NCBI RefSeq assembly: GCF_016862575.1
Contig: NZ_BONF01000011.1
Coordinates: 248,001 to 312,000 of the forward strand
Direction of reading: 5' to 3'
DNA length: 64,000 bases
Origin: Catellatospora bangladeshensis
GTDB taxonomy: Bacteria; Actinomycetota; Actinomycetes; Mycobacteriales; Micromonosporaceae
Shown here: piece after piece, positions 1 to 9,338 of the stretch
Layout: every line of letters begins with the position of its first letter
How positions within the stretch are numbered: the stretch's first letter is position 1
Translations under genes and position numbers: made by a program
The notes under the pieces: generated by a model
The model's input: only the letters and a program-made list of their open reading frames with translations
Told to the model about the DNA's origin: nothing
Database searches by the model: none

Positions 1-34
1 GCGCGCGCATCCACGTCCATGACTCTCACGATCG

Positions 35-568
35 GTGACCGCCATGACCCGAACCGAAAGCCCGTCCCCGAAGCGCCGCGGCCTCCTGCGCGCGGTGTCC
101 ACGCTGCTCACCGCGGCCCTTCTCGCCGTGGGCCTGTCCGTCGCCGGGAACGTCGCCACCGCCACCCCCGCGCAGGCCCTCTGCGTGACGCCCGCCCTGG
201 TGGGCAACTGGTCGAACATCGACCCGGCGACCAACCACATCGTCCGCGCCGACATCCAGTTCTTCTGCAGCGACGTCGTCACCTGCGACGCGGACACCGG
301 CATCTGCACCCGGCCCCCGTCGTACTACCGCATCCGCCCGTTCGGGGCGTGCGTGCCCACCGCCTGCGACTGGGGCTGGCGGAACATGACCGCCATGAGC
401 GACGGCTGGCAGCGCACGCAGTACGTGTACAGCTGGGCGACCGTCGACGTCTGGGCCCGCACCGAGGCCTGGTACGGCCGCACCTACCTGCGGATCTGGA
501 GCAACACCGACTTCACCGCCGCCGACGGCCGCACCGACTTCGCCCGCGACGAGTGGTTCCTGCGGTGA
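35..568 (+). CDS. Small secreted Cys-containing protein, function unknown
   Basis: About 174-177 residues. GTG at 35 and ATG at 44 are both possible starts; the ATG at 44 gives the more usual signal peptide, with basic residues (SPKRRGLLR), a hydrophobic core (LLTAALLAVGLSVAG) and an Ala-x-Ala-like cleavage region near TPAQALC. The mature part is about 130 residues with six or more Cys and many Trp/Tyr, which suggests a small disulfide-bonded extracellular domain. I do not recognise the family. The promoter is cut by the window edge. It converges with the multicopper oxidase gene and shares a strong hairpin terminator with it. Confidence 0.8.
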   Translation: MTAMTRTESPSPKRRGLLRAVSTLLTAALLAVGLSVAGNVATATPAQALCVTPALVGNWSNIDPATNHIVRADIQFFCSDVVTCDADTGICTRPPSYYRIRPFGACVPTACDWGWRNMTAMSDGWQRTQYVYSWATVDVWARTEAWYGRTYLRIWSNTDFTAADGRTDFARDEWFLR

Positions 569-572
569 GCAC

Positions 573-609
573 GCCGCCGGCGGGAGCCCCCTGAGCCCCC
601 GCCGGCGGC
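573..609. terminator. Bidirectional hairpin terminator between convergent genes
   Basis: Perfect 12-bp inverted repeat GCCGCCGGCGGG (573-584) / CCCGCCGGCGGC (598-609) with a 13-nt loop. It starts 5 nt after the stop of the upstream + strand gene and 11 nt after the stop of the - strand oxidase. There is no U-tract, as is usual in high-GC actinomycetes. Confidence 0.75.
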
Positions 610-619
610 CTCCCCCCGG

Positions 620-2131
620 TCAGTGCCCGGCGTGGGCCAGGTGCGAGCCGTGGTCGATCACCCCCGGCCTGCCGCCCGGCGGCACCACCACGAACTGGCC
701 CATCATCCCGGCGTCCTCGTGGAACAGCACGTGGCAGTGGAACATGTACGGCGTGTCCGCGTCCGCGTAGTCGGTGAACCGCATGATCAGCTCATACGTC
801 TCGTCCGGGTGCAGGTAGACGGTGTCCTTCCAGCCCGACAGCCGCGGCGGCGGCGCGGCCCCGCTGACGGTGAGCACCTGGAACTGCACGTCGTGCACGT
901 GGAAGTTGTGCGGCTGCCCGTCGTTGTTGACGACCCGCCACACCTCCGTGGTGTCCTGCTCGGGCGCGAAGTCGACCCGGGTCATGTCCATCTGCCTGCT
1001 GTTGATGCTGTGCCCGCTGAACTTGAACTCCCGCTGCTGCGCGGCGTCAGCGCGGTCGAGCCGCGGTGTGGCGACCAGCCGCTGCGGCACCTCCGGGCTC
1101 GCGGAAAGCGTCCCCGAGGCCCGCAGTTGCAGCACGTCGAACGAGTCCGCCCCGCCGGTGAACCGCCCGAACACGCCCGTGCCCAGGTCCGGCGGGTAGC
1201 TGCGCAGCACCGTCCGCTCCCCCGCCTTGACCGTCACCACGATCTCGGCCCGCTCACCCGGCGACAGCATGAGCCGGTCCGTCCGGTGCGCCGCCTCCAG
1301 CAGCCCGCCGTCCGTACCCACCAGGTCGAACTGACGCCCGTCGGCGAACCCGAAGTCGTAGACGCGCGCGTTGGACCCGTTCAGCAGCCGCAGCCGCACC
1401 CGCTGCGTCTTCACCTCCAGGTACGGCCCGACGGTGCCGTTGACGGCGATGGTGTCGCCGAGGACGCCGACCCCGCTGAAGATCCCCGGGGCGTCGTCGA
1501 GCTTGCCCTTCGCGTCGAACTTGCGGTCCTGCACGATCACCGGGATGTCGTCGACGCCGTACTCGTGCGGCAGCGCCGCGACCGAGGTGGCCGGGTCGTC
1601 GACGATGAACATGCCGGCCAGGCCCTGGTACACGTGCTTGGCGGTCTCGCCGTGCAGGTGCGGGTGATACCAGAGCGACGCGGCGGGCTGCTCGATCTTC
1701 CAGGCCGGCGACCAGGTCCTGCCGGGTGCCACGAGCTGGTGCGGGCCGCCGTCCATCTCGGGCGGCAGGTGCATGCCGTGCCAGTGCACCGTGGTCGTCT
1801 GGTCGAGGCCGTTGGTCACGTTGACCACGACCTGCTCGCCGCGCGTGGCGCGCAGCGTCGGGCCGAGCACGTCGCCGTTGAACCCCCAGGTCGGCGTCGT
1901 GCCCCGGCCGAAGTCGTGCGTGCCCGCCTGCGCCCGGAGGTCGAACACGCGGCGGCCGCCCTCCAGCCGCGACGGCGCGAGCGGCGGCACCGCCAGCGGC
2001 CGTGTGAAGTCGACCGCGTCGGTCGTGTCGACCGTCTGGCTGTTCCAGATCCAGACACCGGCCCCCGCACACACCGTGCACAGCAGCGCGACCACGATGC
2101 CCAGCACCGCCAGCACCCTCCTGAGGCGCAC
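620..2131 (-). CDS. Multicopper oxidase (CueO/CotA/laccase-like)
   Basis: About 503 residues from GTG at 2131, chosen because GGGAG lies about 9 nt upstream; a TTG at 2140 would put the ribosome site too close. An N-terminal hydrophobic segment (VLAVLGIVVALLCTVCAG) acts as signal peptide or anchor, so the enzyme works outside the membrane. All four copper-binding blocks of three-domain multicopper oxidases are visible: HWHG near residue 115, HPHLHGE near 155, HNFHVHDVQF near 408 and HCHVLFHEDAGMM near 465. The set is complete for one type-1 and one trinuclear copper centre, so it should oxidise phenolics, Cu(I) or similar substrates with O2. It ends in a His-rich tail (DHGSHLAHAGH). The true substrate cannot be read from sequence. 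Confidence 0.93.
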   Translation of the reverse strand: MRLRRVLAVLGIVVALLCTVCAGAGVWIWNSQTVDTTDAVDFTRPLAVPPLAPSRLEGGRRVFDLRAQAGTHDFGRGTTPTWGFNGDVLGPTLRATRGEQVVVNVTNGLDQTTTVHWHGMHLPPEMDGGPHQLVAPGRTWSPAWKIEQPAASLWYHPHLHGETAKHVYQGLAGMFIVDDPATSVAALPHEYGVDDIPVIVQDRKFDAKGKLDDAPGIFSGVGVLGDTIAVNGTVGPYLEVKTQRVRLRLLNGSNARVYDFGFADGRQFDLVGTDGGLLEAAHRTDRLMLSPGERAEIVVTVKAGERTVLRSYPPDLGTGVFGRFTGGADSFDVLQLRASGTLSASPEVPQRLVATPRLDRADAAQQREFKFSGHSINSRQMDMTRVDFAPEQDTTEVWRVVNNDGQPHNFHVHDVQFQVLTVSGAAPPPRLSGWKDTVYLHPDETYELIMRFTDYADADTPYMFHCHVLFHEDAGMMGQFVVVPPGGRPGVIDHGSHLAHAGH

Positions 2132-2310
2132 CCTGACCAACTCCCTTCCCCGGGTCCTGTGAAGCGCAGACAGGGTGCCGGGCGCCGATCGGGCACGTCG
2201 AGGGATAGACCGGGATACCCGGGACAGGCCAGGGGATTCCCCCCGGTCGTGAGCGAGTTCACCGGGGGAACCCTGACGGGATCTCCCGGTAGAGCGTTTA
2301 CGGTCGTACG

Positions 2311-3510
2311 GTGACCGCCGCGCCCCTCCCCGCCACCGCCCGCCACGAGCCCTGGCCGCTGGCGGGCCTGCTGCTGGTGGCCGCGGGCACGTTCCTGTCG
2401 GTGACCACCGAGATGGTGCCGATGGGCCTGCTCAGCTCGATCAGCCGGGACCTCGGCGTCAGCGAGCCCACCGTCGGTCTGCTCGTCACCGGGTACGCCC
2501 TGATGGTGGCGCTGTTCGCGGCGCCCCTGGGGCGGCTGACCGCCCGGTTCCCGCGCCGCGGCCTGCTGGTCTGCACGCTGCTGGCGTACTCCGCGAGCAA
2601 CGTGCTGATGGCCGTGAGCACCGTGTATCCGCTGGCCGCGGCCGCCCGGCTGCTGGGCGGCCTCACGCACGGCGCGTTCTGGGCCATGTGCGCCGGATAC
2701 GTCGCCCGCATGGTCACCCCCGACCGGGTCGGCCGTGCGGTGACCCTGGTGTTCGCCGGGGGCACGGTGGCGATCCTGCTCGGCGTTCCCGCAGGGACCG
2801 CGCTCGGCGTCGCGATCGGCTGGCGGGCCGCGTTCGCGGTGCTGGCCGGGGTCGGCGTGGTGCTGGCGCTGGTCGGCTGGCGGCTGCTGCCCGACTTCCC
2901 CGGCGAGGCCGCCGGCAACGGGATGAGCCTGCTGCGTGTGCTGCGCACACCGTCCGTGGCGATCGTGGTGGTCACCACCGCGGTCACCATGCTCGGCTAC
3001 TTCAGCTTCTACACCTACATCTCGCCGTTCCTGCAGGCCACCGGCCTGAGCGAGGAGGCGCTGAGCCCCGCGCTGCTCGGCTACGGCGCGGCCGGCGCGG
3101 TCGGCCTGCTCGCCGCCGGGCTGCTCGTGGACAAGCGGCCCCGGCTGGCCATGCTGGGCGGGGTCGTCCTCCTGACCGGCGCGCTGGTCGTGCTCGCCCT
3201 GGCCGGGACGACCCCCGCGCTGGCGGTGGCCGCCGCCGCGCTGGCCGGTCTCGCGCTCAACGCCCTGGCCACGCTGGTGCAGGCGGCGATCCTGCGGGCC
3301 GCCCCGGCGGGCGCCGCCGACACCGCCGCCGCGCTCAACGCCTCGGCCTTCAACCTGGGCATCGGCGGCGGCGCGCTGCTCGGCGGCCTGGCGCTCAGCG
3401 GCTGGGGCGCGGCCTCGCTGCCGCTCGTCGCGGCGGTGCTGACCACCGCCGGCATCGGTGGCGTGCTGTACGGCCGCCGGGAGGGCTTCCCCGCCACGGT
3501 GCCCCTGTGA
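2311..3510 (+). CDS. MFS transporter, DHA1-type drug/metabolite exporter
   Basis: 399 residues, about 12 transmembrane helices, and the cytoplasmic loop 2-3 signature [10 protein letters not shown] typical of the major facilitator superfamily. The overall look is that of the AraJ/Cmx-like DHA1 exporters that expel drugs or sugars by proton antiport; substrate unknown. GTG at 2311 sits 6 nt after a TACGGT box (2299-2304) with no ribosome site, so the transcript is probably leaderless. It is divergent from the multicopper oxidase, with about 180 nt between them, and is followed closely by tex. Confidence 0.9.
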   Translation: MTAAPLPATARHEPWPLAGLLLVAAGTFLSVTTEMVPMGLLSSISRDLGVSEPTVGLLVTGYALMVALFAAPLGRLTARFPRRGLLVCTLLAYSASNVLMAVSTVYPLAAAARLLGGLTHGAFWAMCAGYVARMVTPDRVGRAVTLVFAGGTVAILLGVPAGTALGVAIGWRAAFAVLAGVGVVLALVGWRLLPDFPGEAAGNGMSLLRVLRTPSVAIVVVTTAVTMLGYFSFYTYISPFLQATGLSEEALSPALLGYGAAGAVGLLAAGLLVDKRPRLAMLGGVVLLTGALVVLALAGTTPALAVAAAALAGLALNALATLVQAAILRAAPAGAADTAAALNASAFNLGIGGGALLGGLALSGWGAASLPLVAAVLTTAGIGGVLYGRREGFPATVPL

Positions 3511-3544
3511 ACCGCCGCGGCCTGCGAGCGGGCAGAATGGCGGC

Positions 3545-5926
3545 GTGACGACGTCCATTAACCAGCGCATCGCCGAGGAGCTCGGCGTACGGAACAACCA
3601 GGTGACCGCGGCGGTCGAGCTGCTCGACGGCGGGGCCACCGTCCCGTTCATCGCCCGCTACCGCAAGGAGGTCACCGGCGCGCTGGACGACGAGCAGCTG
3701 CGCAACCTCGAAGAGCGGCTGCGCTACCTGCGCGAGCTGGAGGAGCGCCGGACCACGATCATCGAGTCGATCCGGTCGCAGGGCAAGCTCGACGACGCGC
3801 TGCTGGCGCAGATCATGGCCGCCGACGCGAAGGCGCGGCTGGAGGACATCTACCTGCCGTACAAGCCGAAGCGGCGTACCAAGGCGATGATCGCCCGCGA
3901 GGCGGGCCTGGAGCCGCTCGCGGACCTGCTGCTCGGCGACCCGTCGCACGACCCGCAGACCGCCGCCGCGGCGTACGTCGACGCGGACAAGGGCGTGGCC
4001 GACACCGGCGCCGCGCTGGAGGGCGCCCGCGCCATCCTGGTCGAGCGCTTCGGCGAGAACGCCGACCTCATCGGCGCGCTGCGCGAGCTGATGTGGACCC
4101 GCGGCCGGATCGTCTCCAAGATGCGCGACGGCAAGGCCGAGGAGGGCGCGAAGTTCTCCGACTACTTCGACTTCTCCGAGCCGTACGCCAAGCTGCCCAG
4201 CCACCGCATCCTCGCCATGTTCCGGGGCGAGAAGGAGGAGGTGCTGGACCTGGTCATGGAGCCGGACGAGCCGCAGCCCGAGGGCGCGCCCGCCGGCCCG
4301 ACCGTGTTCGAGGGACGGATCGCCGCCGCGTTCGGCATCAGCGACCGCGGCCGCCCGGCCGACAAGTGGCTGAACGACACCGTGCGCTGGGCCTGGCGCA
4401 CCCGCATCCTGGTGCACCTGGGCCTGGACCTGCGCAACCGGCTCTGGCAGGCCGCCGAGGAGGAGGCCGTCCGGGTCTTCGCGATGAACCTGCGCGACCT
4501 GCTGCTGGCCGCCCCGGCGGGCACCCGCGCCACGATGGGCCTGGACCCGGGCTACCGCACCGGCGTCAAGGTCGCCGTCGTCGACGCCACCGGCAAGGTC
4601 GTCGCCACCGACACGATCTACCCGCACGTGCCGCACAACCGCTGGAACGAGTCCCTGGCCAGCCTCGCCAAGCTGTGCGCGGCGCACAAGGTCGAGCTGA
4701 TCGCCATCGGCAACGGCACCGCCTCCCGCGAGACCGACAAGCTCGCCATCGACCTGATCAAGCTCGCGCCGCACCTCAACCTGACGAAGATCGTCGTCTC
4801 CGAGGCGGGCGCGTCGGTGTACTCCGCCTCCGCGTACGCCTCGCAGGAGCTGCCCAGCCTCGACGTGTCGCTGCGCGGCGCGGTGTCCATCGCCCGCCGC
4901 CTGCAGGACCCGCTCGCCGAGCTGGTGAAGATCGACCCGAAGTCCATCGGCGTCGGGCAGTACCAGCACGACCTGTCCGAGGTGAAGCTGTCCCGCTCGC
5001 TGGACGCGGTGGTCGAGGACTGCGTGAACGGCGTCGGCGTCGACGTGAACACCGCGTCCGCGCCGCTGCTGGCCCGGGTGTCCGGCATCAGCGCCGGGCT
5101 GGCCGAGAACATCGTGCTGCACCGCGACGCCAACGGCCCGTTCCGCTCGCGCACCGCGCTCAAGGAGGTGCCGCGCCTCGGGCCGAAGGCGTTCGAGCAG
5201 TGCGCGGGCTTCCTGCGCATCCCCAACGGCGACAACCCGCTCGACGCGTCCAGCGTGCACCCCGAGGCGTACCCGGTGGTGCAGCGCATCCTGAAGAACA
5301 ACGGCGTCGAGATGGCCAAGCTCATCGGCAACGGCTCGCTGCTGCGCACCCTCAAGCCGGCGGAGTACGCCGACGACGTGTTCGGCCTGCCGACCGTCAC
5401 CGACATCATCAAGGAGCTGGAGAAGCCCGGCCGCGACCCCCGCCCGGCCTTCAAGACCGCGTCCTTCAAGGACGGCGTCGAGAAGATCGGCGACCTGCAG
5501 CCCGGCATGCTGCTGGAGGGCGTGGTCACGAACGTGGCCGCGTTCGGCGCGTTCGTCGACATCGGCGTGCACCAGGACGGCCTGGTCCACGTCTCGGCGA
5601 TGTCGCGCAACTTCGTCAGCGACCCGCGCGACGTGGTCAAGTCCGGCGACGTGGTCAAGGTGAAGGTGCTCGACGTGGACATCCCGCGCAAGCGCATCTC
5701 GCTGACCCTGCGCCTGGAGGACGAAGCGGCTCCGGCCGGCGGCGACCGCGGGCAGCGCGGCGGCGGCGGTGACCGCGGCCAGCGCGGCGGCCAGGGTGGT
5801 CAGCGCGGCGGCCAGGGCGGCCAGCGCGGTGGCGGCGGGCAGCCCCGCCAGCGCAACGAGGCACCCGTCGCCAACAGCGCCATGGCCGACGCCCTGCGCC
5901 GGGCGGGCCTCGACAAGCTCCGCTGA
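3545..5926 (+). CDS. tex: Tex, S1-domain transcription accessory protein
   Basis: 793 residues from GTG at 3545 ([15 protein letters not shown]). The family order is intact: Tex_N helical region, YqgF/RNase H-like domain beginning near residue 331 ([16 protein letters not shown]), helix-hairpin-helix region near 498 ([18 protein letters not shown]) and a C-terminal S1 RNA-binding domain near 654-724 ([20 protein letters not shown]). Tex binds nucleic acid and elongating RNA polymerase in the cytoplasm. Unusually, the S1 domain is followed by about 40 residues of Gly/Gln/Arg repeats (units such as GDRGQRGG and GQGGQRGG), a low-complexity RG-rich tail that may add RNA affinity. The final peptide [16 protein letters not shown] is a likely helical end. 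A perfect hairpin terminator follows. Confidence 0.96.
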   Translation: MTTSINQRIAEELGVRNNQVTAAVELLDGGATVPFIARYRKEVTGALDDEQLRNLEERLRYLRELEERRTTIIESIRSQGKLDDALLAQIMAADAKARLEDIYLPYKPKRRTKAMIAREAGLEPLADLLLGDPSHDPQTAAAAYVDADKGVADTGAALEGARAILVERFGENADLIGALRELMWTRGRIVSKMRDGKAEEGAKFSDYFDFSEPYAKLPSHRILAMFRGEKEEVLDLVMEPDEPQPEGAPAGPTVFEGRIAAAFGISDRGRPADKWLNDTVRWAWRTRILVHLGLDLRNRLWQAAEEEAVRVFAMNLRDLLLAAPAGTRATMGLDPGYRTGVKVAVVDATGKVVATDTIYPHVPHNRWNESLASLAKLCAAHKVELIAIGNGTASRETDKLAIDLIKLAPHLNLTKIVVSEAGASVYSASAYASQELPSLDVSLRGAVSIARRLQDPLAELVKIDPKSIGVGQYQHDLSEVKLSRSLDAVVEDCVNGVGVDVNTASAPLLARVSGISAGLAENIVLHRDANGPFRSRTALKEVPRLGPKAFEQCAGFLRIPNGDNPLDASSVHPEAYPVVQRILKNNGVEMAKLIGNGSLLRTLKPAEYADDVFGLPTVTDIIKELEKPGRDPRPAFKTASFKDGVEKIGDLQPGMLLEGVVTNVAAFGAFVDIGVHQDGLVHVSAMSRNFVSDPRDVVKSGDVVKVKVLDVDIPRKRISLTLRLEDEAAPAGGDRGQRGGGGDRGQRGGQGGQRGGQGGQRGGGGQPRQRNEAPVANSAMADALRRAGLDKLR

Positions 5927-5949
5927 ACTTCCCCTGACCGGCATTGCCA

Positions 5950-5989
5950 AAGCTCCCGCCACGCTGTCAACGCAGCGTGGCGGGAGCTT
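5950..5989. terminator. Bidirectional intrinsic terminator (17-bp perfect stem)
   Basis: AAGCTCCCGCCACGCTG (5950-5966), 6-nt loop, perfect complement at 5973-5989. It lies between the convergent tex and the small membrane protein gene. The same stem sequence recurs at 63411-63455, so it may belong to a dispersed family. Confidence 0.85.
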
Positions 5990-6014
5990 CATCATGGTCC
6001 CGGAGCGGAAGCGC

Positions 6015-6305
6015 TCAACCCGCGCGAAGGCGGCGCCGGCGGGTGAGGACGATCAGTCCCACGCCGCCCGCGGCGAGCGCCGTGCCGACGAGCGCGGTCA
6101 CGATGTTGGTGCTCATGTCGTCCTCGATGTCGGCCACGTCCACCTGGCGCCAGCGCAGCTCCTGCTCGCCTTCCGCCTCGGCCAGCCGCTGCTCGGCCCG
6201 GGGCAGCTGGTCGGCGAGCTGCGTGTAGCCGTACGCGCTGCCCACCGCCAGGAACAGCCCCAACCCGATGAGCAGCACTCCCACGGCGTACGACACTCTC
6301 CACAT
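6015..6305 (-). CDS. Small membrane protein with two TM helices
   Basis: 96 residues from ATG at 6305 with a GGGAGG ribosome site. Two hydrophobic helices (VGVLLIGLGLFLAVGSAYGY near 9-28 and IVTALVGTALAAGGVGLIVL near 68-87) flank about 38 charged, Leu/Glu/Arg-rich residues that look helical and could form a short coiled coil (QLPRAEQRLAEAEGEQEL). The end is basic (TRRRRLRAG), placing the C-terminus in the cytoplasm. I do not recognise a family. It is followed by the neighbouring small membrane gene's region on the same strand, but a 130-nt gap makes an operon unlikely. Confidence 0.75.
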   Translation of the reverse strand: MWRVSYAVGVLLIGLGLFLAVGSAYGYTQLADQLPRAEQRLAEAEGEQELRWRQVDVADIEDDMSTNIVTALVGTALAAGGVGLIVLTRRRRLRAG

Positions 6306-6440
6306 GGCGCCTCCCCGGCCCTCGTGTTCACCGACCCGGGGAAGCTACGGCCGCCGCAGCATCGTCCGCGGCGGCCGCCTTACGTCACCGCAGGCCACGG
6401 GCGGGGCATACGCTCCCGGAGCGGCCCGGTGCGGGAGGTG

Positions 6441-6887
6441 TCAGCCGCACACCCGCCACTCGCCGTCCTCCTTCAGCAGCGGGAAGCCCTGCGTCATGAC
6501 GGCTCCCGTCTCGGCCTGGGTGAGGCGCATCGTGATGACCGCGGTGGTGGTGGAGTTCATCTGCTTGATGCTGGTGCCGGTCACCTCGTACTTGCTGATC
6601 TTCAGCTGAGCCGTCTGCACCCGGGTGTAGTCGGCCTCGGAGGTGCTCGCCTGGACCCTGTCGCACAGCCGCCCGTACGCGCCGTGGTAGTCCCCGGCCA
6701 TGATGTCCTCGACGTAGGCGACCGCGACGTCGCGGGCCGGGCCGGTCGCCTCCTGCACGCCGCGGAACAGCAGCACCGCGCCGGTGATGCCGCCACCGCA
6801 GCACAGCACCAGGACGATGGCGACGATGATCAGGATGCGCTTGGTGTTGCTCTTCTTCGCCGGCGGCGGCGGAGGCACGAAGGTCAT
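6441..6887 (-). CDS. Membrane-anchored small protein, DUF4878-like fold possible
   Basis: 148 residues from ATG at 6887. It has a short Pro-rich cytoplasmic start (TFVPPPPPAKKSN), one transmembrane segment (ILIIVAIVLVLCCGGGITGAVLLF) and an outer domain of about 100 residues. The outer domain has the pattern of lumazine-binding/SnoaL-like DUF4878 proteins: helix with YVEDIMAGDYHGAYGRLCD, then strands ending in EDGEWRVCG. Cys residues near 76 and at the penultimate position could form a disulfide. Such proteins are common single-pass accessory proteins in actinomycetes with no assigned function. The family assignment is inferred from pattern only. Confidence 0.75.
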   Translation of the reverse strand: MTFVPPPPPAKKSNTKRILIIVAIVLVLCCGGGITGAVLLFRGVQEATGPARDVAVAYVEDIMAGDYHGAYGRLCDRVQASTSEADYTRVQTAQLKISKYEVTGTSIKQMNSTTTAVITMRLTQAETGAVMTQGFPLLKEDGEWRVCG

Positions 6888-6931
6888 GGCGCCAATATGA
6901 ACGATCAACGCAAGCGGTCTAGGGTCGGTGG

Positions 6932-7849
6932 ATGAGCGCCTTCCGGTTGTCCTCGAACGTGTTCGCCGTCCCGTCCGCGAACGCCTTCACGGACCGGTGC
7001 CGGCTGGCCGAGCGGCTCGGATACGACACCGTGTTCGCCGCCGACCATCTCGGCGCGCCCGCGCCGTTCCCGGTGCTGGTCGCGGCTGCCGCAGCCACCG
7101 AACGGCTGCGGGTGGGCACGTTGGTGCTGAACGTGCCGTTCTGGAATCCGGCGCTGCTGGCCCGGGAGATCGCCACGGCGGACCTGCTCACCGGCGGGCG
7201 GCTGGAGGTCGGTCTCGGCGCGGGCCACATGAAGTGGGAGTTCGACGCGGCGGGCATCCCGTTCGAGCGGTTCGGCGCCCGCACCGCCCGGCTCGCCGAG
7301 ACGATCACCGAGCTGGGCCGCTGGTTCCGGGCCGAAGACACCAGACCGCTGCCTGGCGGCGCGCCCCCGCTTCCGGTGCAGAAGAAGGGCTTCGGGGGGT
7401 ACGGGCCGCCGCTGATCGTCGGCGGCACCGGAGACCGGGTGCTGCGTATCGCCGCCGAGCATGCCGACATCGTCTCGATCGCGGGGGCGTACCAGGTCAA
7501 GAACGCCGACCCGGGCACCTTCCGGCTGGGCACGGCCGCGGAGACGGACGAGCGGGTGGCGTTCACCCGGGCGCTGGCCGGGCCACGGGCCGCTGGGATC
7601 GAATGGCACACGCTGATCCAGCTGGTGGTCGAGACAGACGACCGCGCGGCGAAGGCGGAGGAGCTGTCCGCTCGGGTGGGCATGCCCGCGGCGGAGGTGC
7701 TGGAGTGCCCGTTCCTGCTGTTCGGCACGGCGGACGAGATGGCGGCGCAGTTGAGCCGGCAGCGCGAGCGCTGGGGCTTCAGCTACCTGACCGTGCATGA
7801 TCCGTACCTGGAGGCGTTCGCGCCGGTCATCGCCGCACTGCGGGGCTGA
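6932..7849 (+). CDS. LLM-class F420-dependent oxidoreductase (TIGR03621-like)
   Basis: 305 residues. Luciferase-like monooxygenase TIM-barrel features: DTVFAADHLG near 30, RVGTLVLNVPFWNPALLAREIATAD, GRLEVGLGAGH and IVGGTGDRVLRIAAEHADIV. These match the family that uses coenzyme F420 in actinobacteria. The substrate is unknown. ATG at 6932 follows a TAGGGT box (6920-6925) by exactly 6 nt, so it is probably translated from a leaderless transcript. It shares a divergent promoter region with the small membrane protein gene to its left. Confidence 0.9.
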   Translation: MSAFRLSSNVFAVPSANAFTDRCRLAERLGYDTVFAADHLGAPAPFPVLVAAAAATERLRVGTLVLNVPFWNPALLAREIATADLLTGGRLEVGLGAGHMKWEFDAAGIPFERFGARTARLAETITELGRWFRAEDTRPLPGGAPPLPVQKKGFGGYGPPLIVGGTGDRVLRIAAEHADIVSIAGAYQVKNADPGTFRLGTAAETDERVAFTRALAGPRAAGIEWHTLIQLVVETDDRAAKAEELSARVGMPAAEVLECPFLLFGTADEMAAQLSRQRERWGFSYLTVHDPYLEAFAPVIAALRG

Positions 7850-7927
7850 GAAGGGCAGCGGGTGGCGGCGCGCATCGCCGCGTCGATGTGCGGCGCTCCG
7901 CCCGACCCCGTGGCAGCATGGATCGAC

Positions 7928-8746
7928 ATGAACGTCGCCGAGCACGTCGAGGCGCGGCCCGCGCCCGCGCTGCGGCCGTACGTGCGCCGGTACTCCGGCT
8001 ACCACTACCGCGGCTTCGCCCCGGGAGTGCATCTGGGCCTGCCGTCCTCCGCGCTGACCGTCGTGATCAGCTTCGACGAGCCCACGCTCGTGGCGCTGTC
8101 CCCCGGCGAGCCGCCGACCGGGTATGCCGCCCTGGCCAGCGGCCTGTCCCTGGCCCCCGCCTTCATCCACCACGACGGCGCCCAGTACGGCGTGCAGCTG
8201 GACCTCACCCCGGCGGGCGCCCGCGCCCTGTTCGGCGTGCCCGCCGCGGCACTGGCCGCCGCCGTGCTGCCGCTGGACCTCGAACCCCTGACCGACCGGC
8301 TGCGCACCGCGTCCTGGCCGGAACGGTTCACGCTGCTCGACGCCGCGCTCACCGCCCGCCTGCGCCCGGCCGACGCCGCACCCGAGCTGGTGTACGCCTG
8401 GCAGCGGGTGCAACGCTCCGGCGGTGACCTGCGGGTCGGCGAGCTGGCCGCCGAGACCGGCTGGAGCCGCCGCACCCTGTGCTCCCGCTTCACCGCCGAG
8501 TACGGCGTCGGCCCCAAGGACGCGCTGCGCCTGGCCCGGTTCGGCCGCTCGCGGCGGCTCGTGCAGCGGATCGACCGGCCGGCGCTGGCCGAGGTCGCCG
8601 CTGCCTGCGGCTACCACGACCAGGCGCATCTGGCCCGGGAGTGGCGCGAGTTCGCCGGGGTCGCGCCGTCGCGCTGGCTGGCCGCCGAGGAGCTTCCCAT
8701 AAGTACAAGCCAGGACGGCTCCGCTGCCGCGACCCTGGAGCCATGA
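7928..8746 (+). CDS. AraC-family regulator with DUF6597-type sensor
   Basis: 272 residues from ATG at 7928 (MNVAEHVEARPAPALRPYV). The N-terminal 130 residues resemble the DUF6597 sensor found in AraC proteins (LRPYVRRYSGYHYRGFAPG, LPSSALTVVISFDEP). The C-terminal two-helix-turn-helix domain is clear: VGELAAETGWSRRTLCSRFTAEYG then LAEVAAACGYHDQAHLAREWREFAGVAPSRW. It overlaps the downstream VOC gene by 4 nt (ATGA), so the two are translationally coupled and likely act together. Confidence 0.9.
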   Translation: MNVAEHVEARPAPALRPYVRRYSGYHYRGFAPGVHLGLPSSALTVVISFDEPTLVALSPGEPPTGYAALASGLSLAPAFIHHDGAQYGVQLDLTPAGARALFGVPAAALAAAVLPLDLEPLTDRLRTASWPERFTLLDAALTARLRPADAAPELVYAWQRVQRSGGDLRVGELAAETGWSRRTLCSRFTAEYGVGPKDALRLARFGRSRRLVQRIDRPALAEVAAACGYHDQAHLAREWREFAGVAPSRWLAAEELPISTSQDGSAAATLEP

Positions 8747-9129
8747 CCGATCGCGAAACCATGGTCTGGCCCTGCCTGACCTACCCCGACGCCGGCGCCG
8801 CCATCACGTTCCTGGAGGAGGCGTTCGGGTTCACCGCCACCGCCGTGCACGGCACCGGCGACACCGTCGCGCACGCCGAGCTGCGCTGGCCGCTCGGCGG
8901 CGGCGTCATGCTGGGCAGCCCCCGGCCGGACAACGTGCACGACATCCCGGCCGGGCAGGGCCTGGTCTACGTCGTCACCGACAAGCCCGACGCCCTCTTC
9001 GCCCGCGCCGTCGCGGCCGGTGCGACGGTGGTCCGCGAGCTGCGCGACGAGGACTACGGCTCGCGCGGCTTCACCGTCCGCGACCCCCAGGGCATCCTCT
9101 GGAGCTTCGGCACCTACACCGGCGAGTGA
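8743..9129 (+). CDS. VOC-superfamily (glyoxalase/bleomycin-resistance fold) protein
   Basis: 128 residues from the ATG at 8743 that overlaps the stop of the AraC gene. Paired beta-alpha-beta-beta-beta modules are visible: PCLTYPDAGAAITFLEEAFG at the start and GLVYVVTDKPDALFARAVAAG then GSRGFTVRDPQGILWSFGTY at the end. The C-terminal D-P-x-G-x-x-W is typical of the family. VOC proteins bind metals or hydrophobic ligands for isomerase, dioxygenase or drug-binding roles; the exact reaction is not evident. The regulator upstream probably controls it. Confidence 0.9.
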   Translation: MTDRETMVWPCLTYPDAGAAITFLEEAFGFTATAVHGTGDTVAHAELRWPLGGGVMLGSPRPDNVHDIPAGQGLVYVVTDKPDALFARAVAAGATVVRELRDEDYGSRGFTVRDPQGILWSFGTYTGE

Positions 9130-9173
9130 GCCCACAGGCCGCCCCGCCGCCCGCCCGCCCGCCCGCCGCCCGC

Positions 9174-9256
9174 CCAAGATCATCCGACTTGCCTGGCACC
9201 TGGGCGTATCTTGAGCGCGCTTTCGCCCACTTGCCAGGCAAGTTGGACGATCTTGG
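9174..9256. repeat. 75-bp GATC-to-GATC palindromic element, copy A
   Basis: Core 9178-9252. Arms contain ACTTGCCTGGCA and TGCCAGGCAAGT, framed by CCAAGATC and GATCTTGG. The centre has CTGGGCGTATCTTG then CTTTCGCCC. Same core length (75 bp) as the copies at 16679-16753 and 55055-55129. It lies between the convergent VOC and sugar-kinase genes and occupies most of the 209-nt gap. Confidence 0.85.
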
Positions 9257-9266
9257 GCGGGCCACG

Positions 9267-9311
9267 CAAGTTGGACGATCTTGGCTTGCGACACGAGACG
9301 GACGATCTTGG
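9267..9311. repeat. Two solo or chimeric arms of the palindromic element families
   Basis: CAAGTTGGACGATCTTGG (9267-9284) repeats the right arm of copy A. Then GACACGAGACGGACGATCTTGG-type sequence (9290-9311) joins the GACACGAGAC arm of the 61-bp family to the GGACGATCTTGG end of the 75-bp family. Confidence 0.7.
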
Positions 9312-9338
9312 CGTCGGGCAACGGGCGATGTGACGGCG

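Noticed and set aside
623-2314. Plus-strand frame opposite the multicopper oxidase
   Set aside because: The oxidase frame contains all four copper motifs; the opposite frame is a shadow.
3395-5995. Very long open frame antisense to tex, about 866 codons
   Set aside because: It mirrors the tex coding frame; long antisense frames arise from GC-rich third positions. The product is a low-complexity Ala/Gly/Arg/His-rich sequence with no domain.
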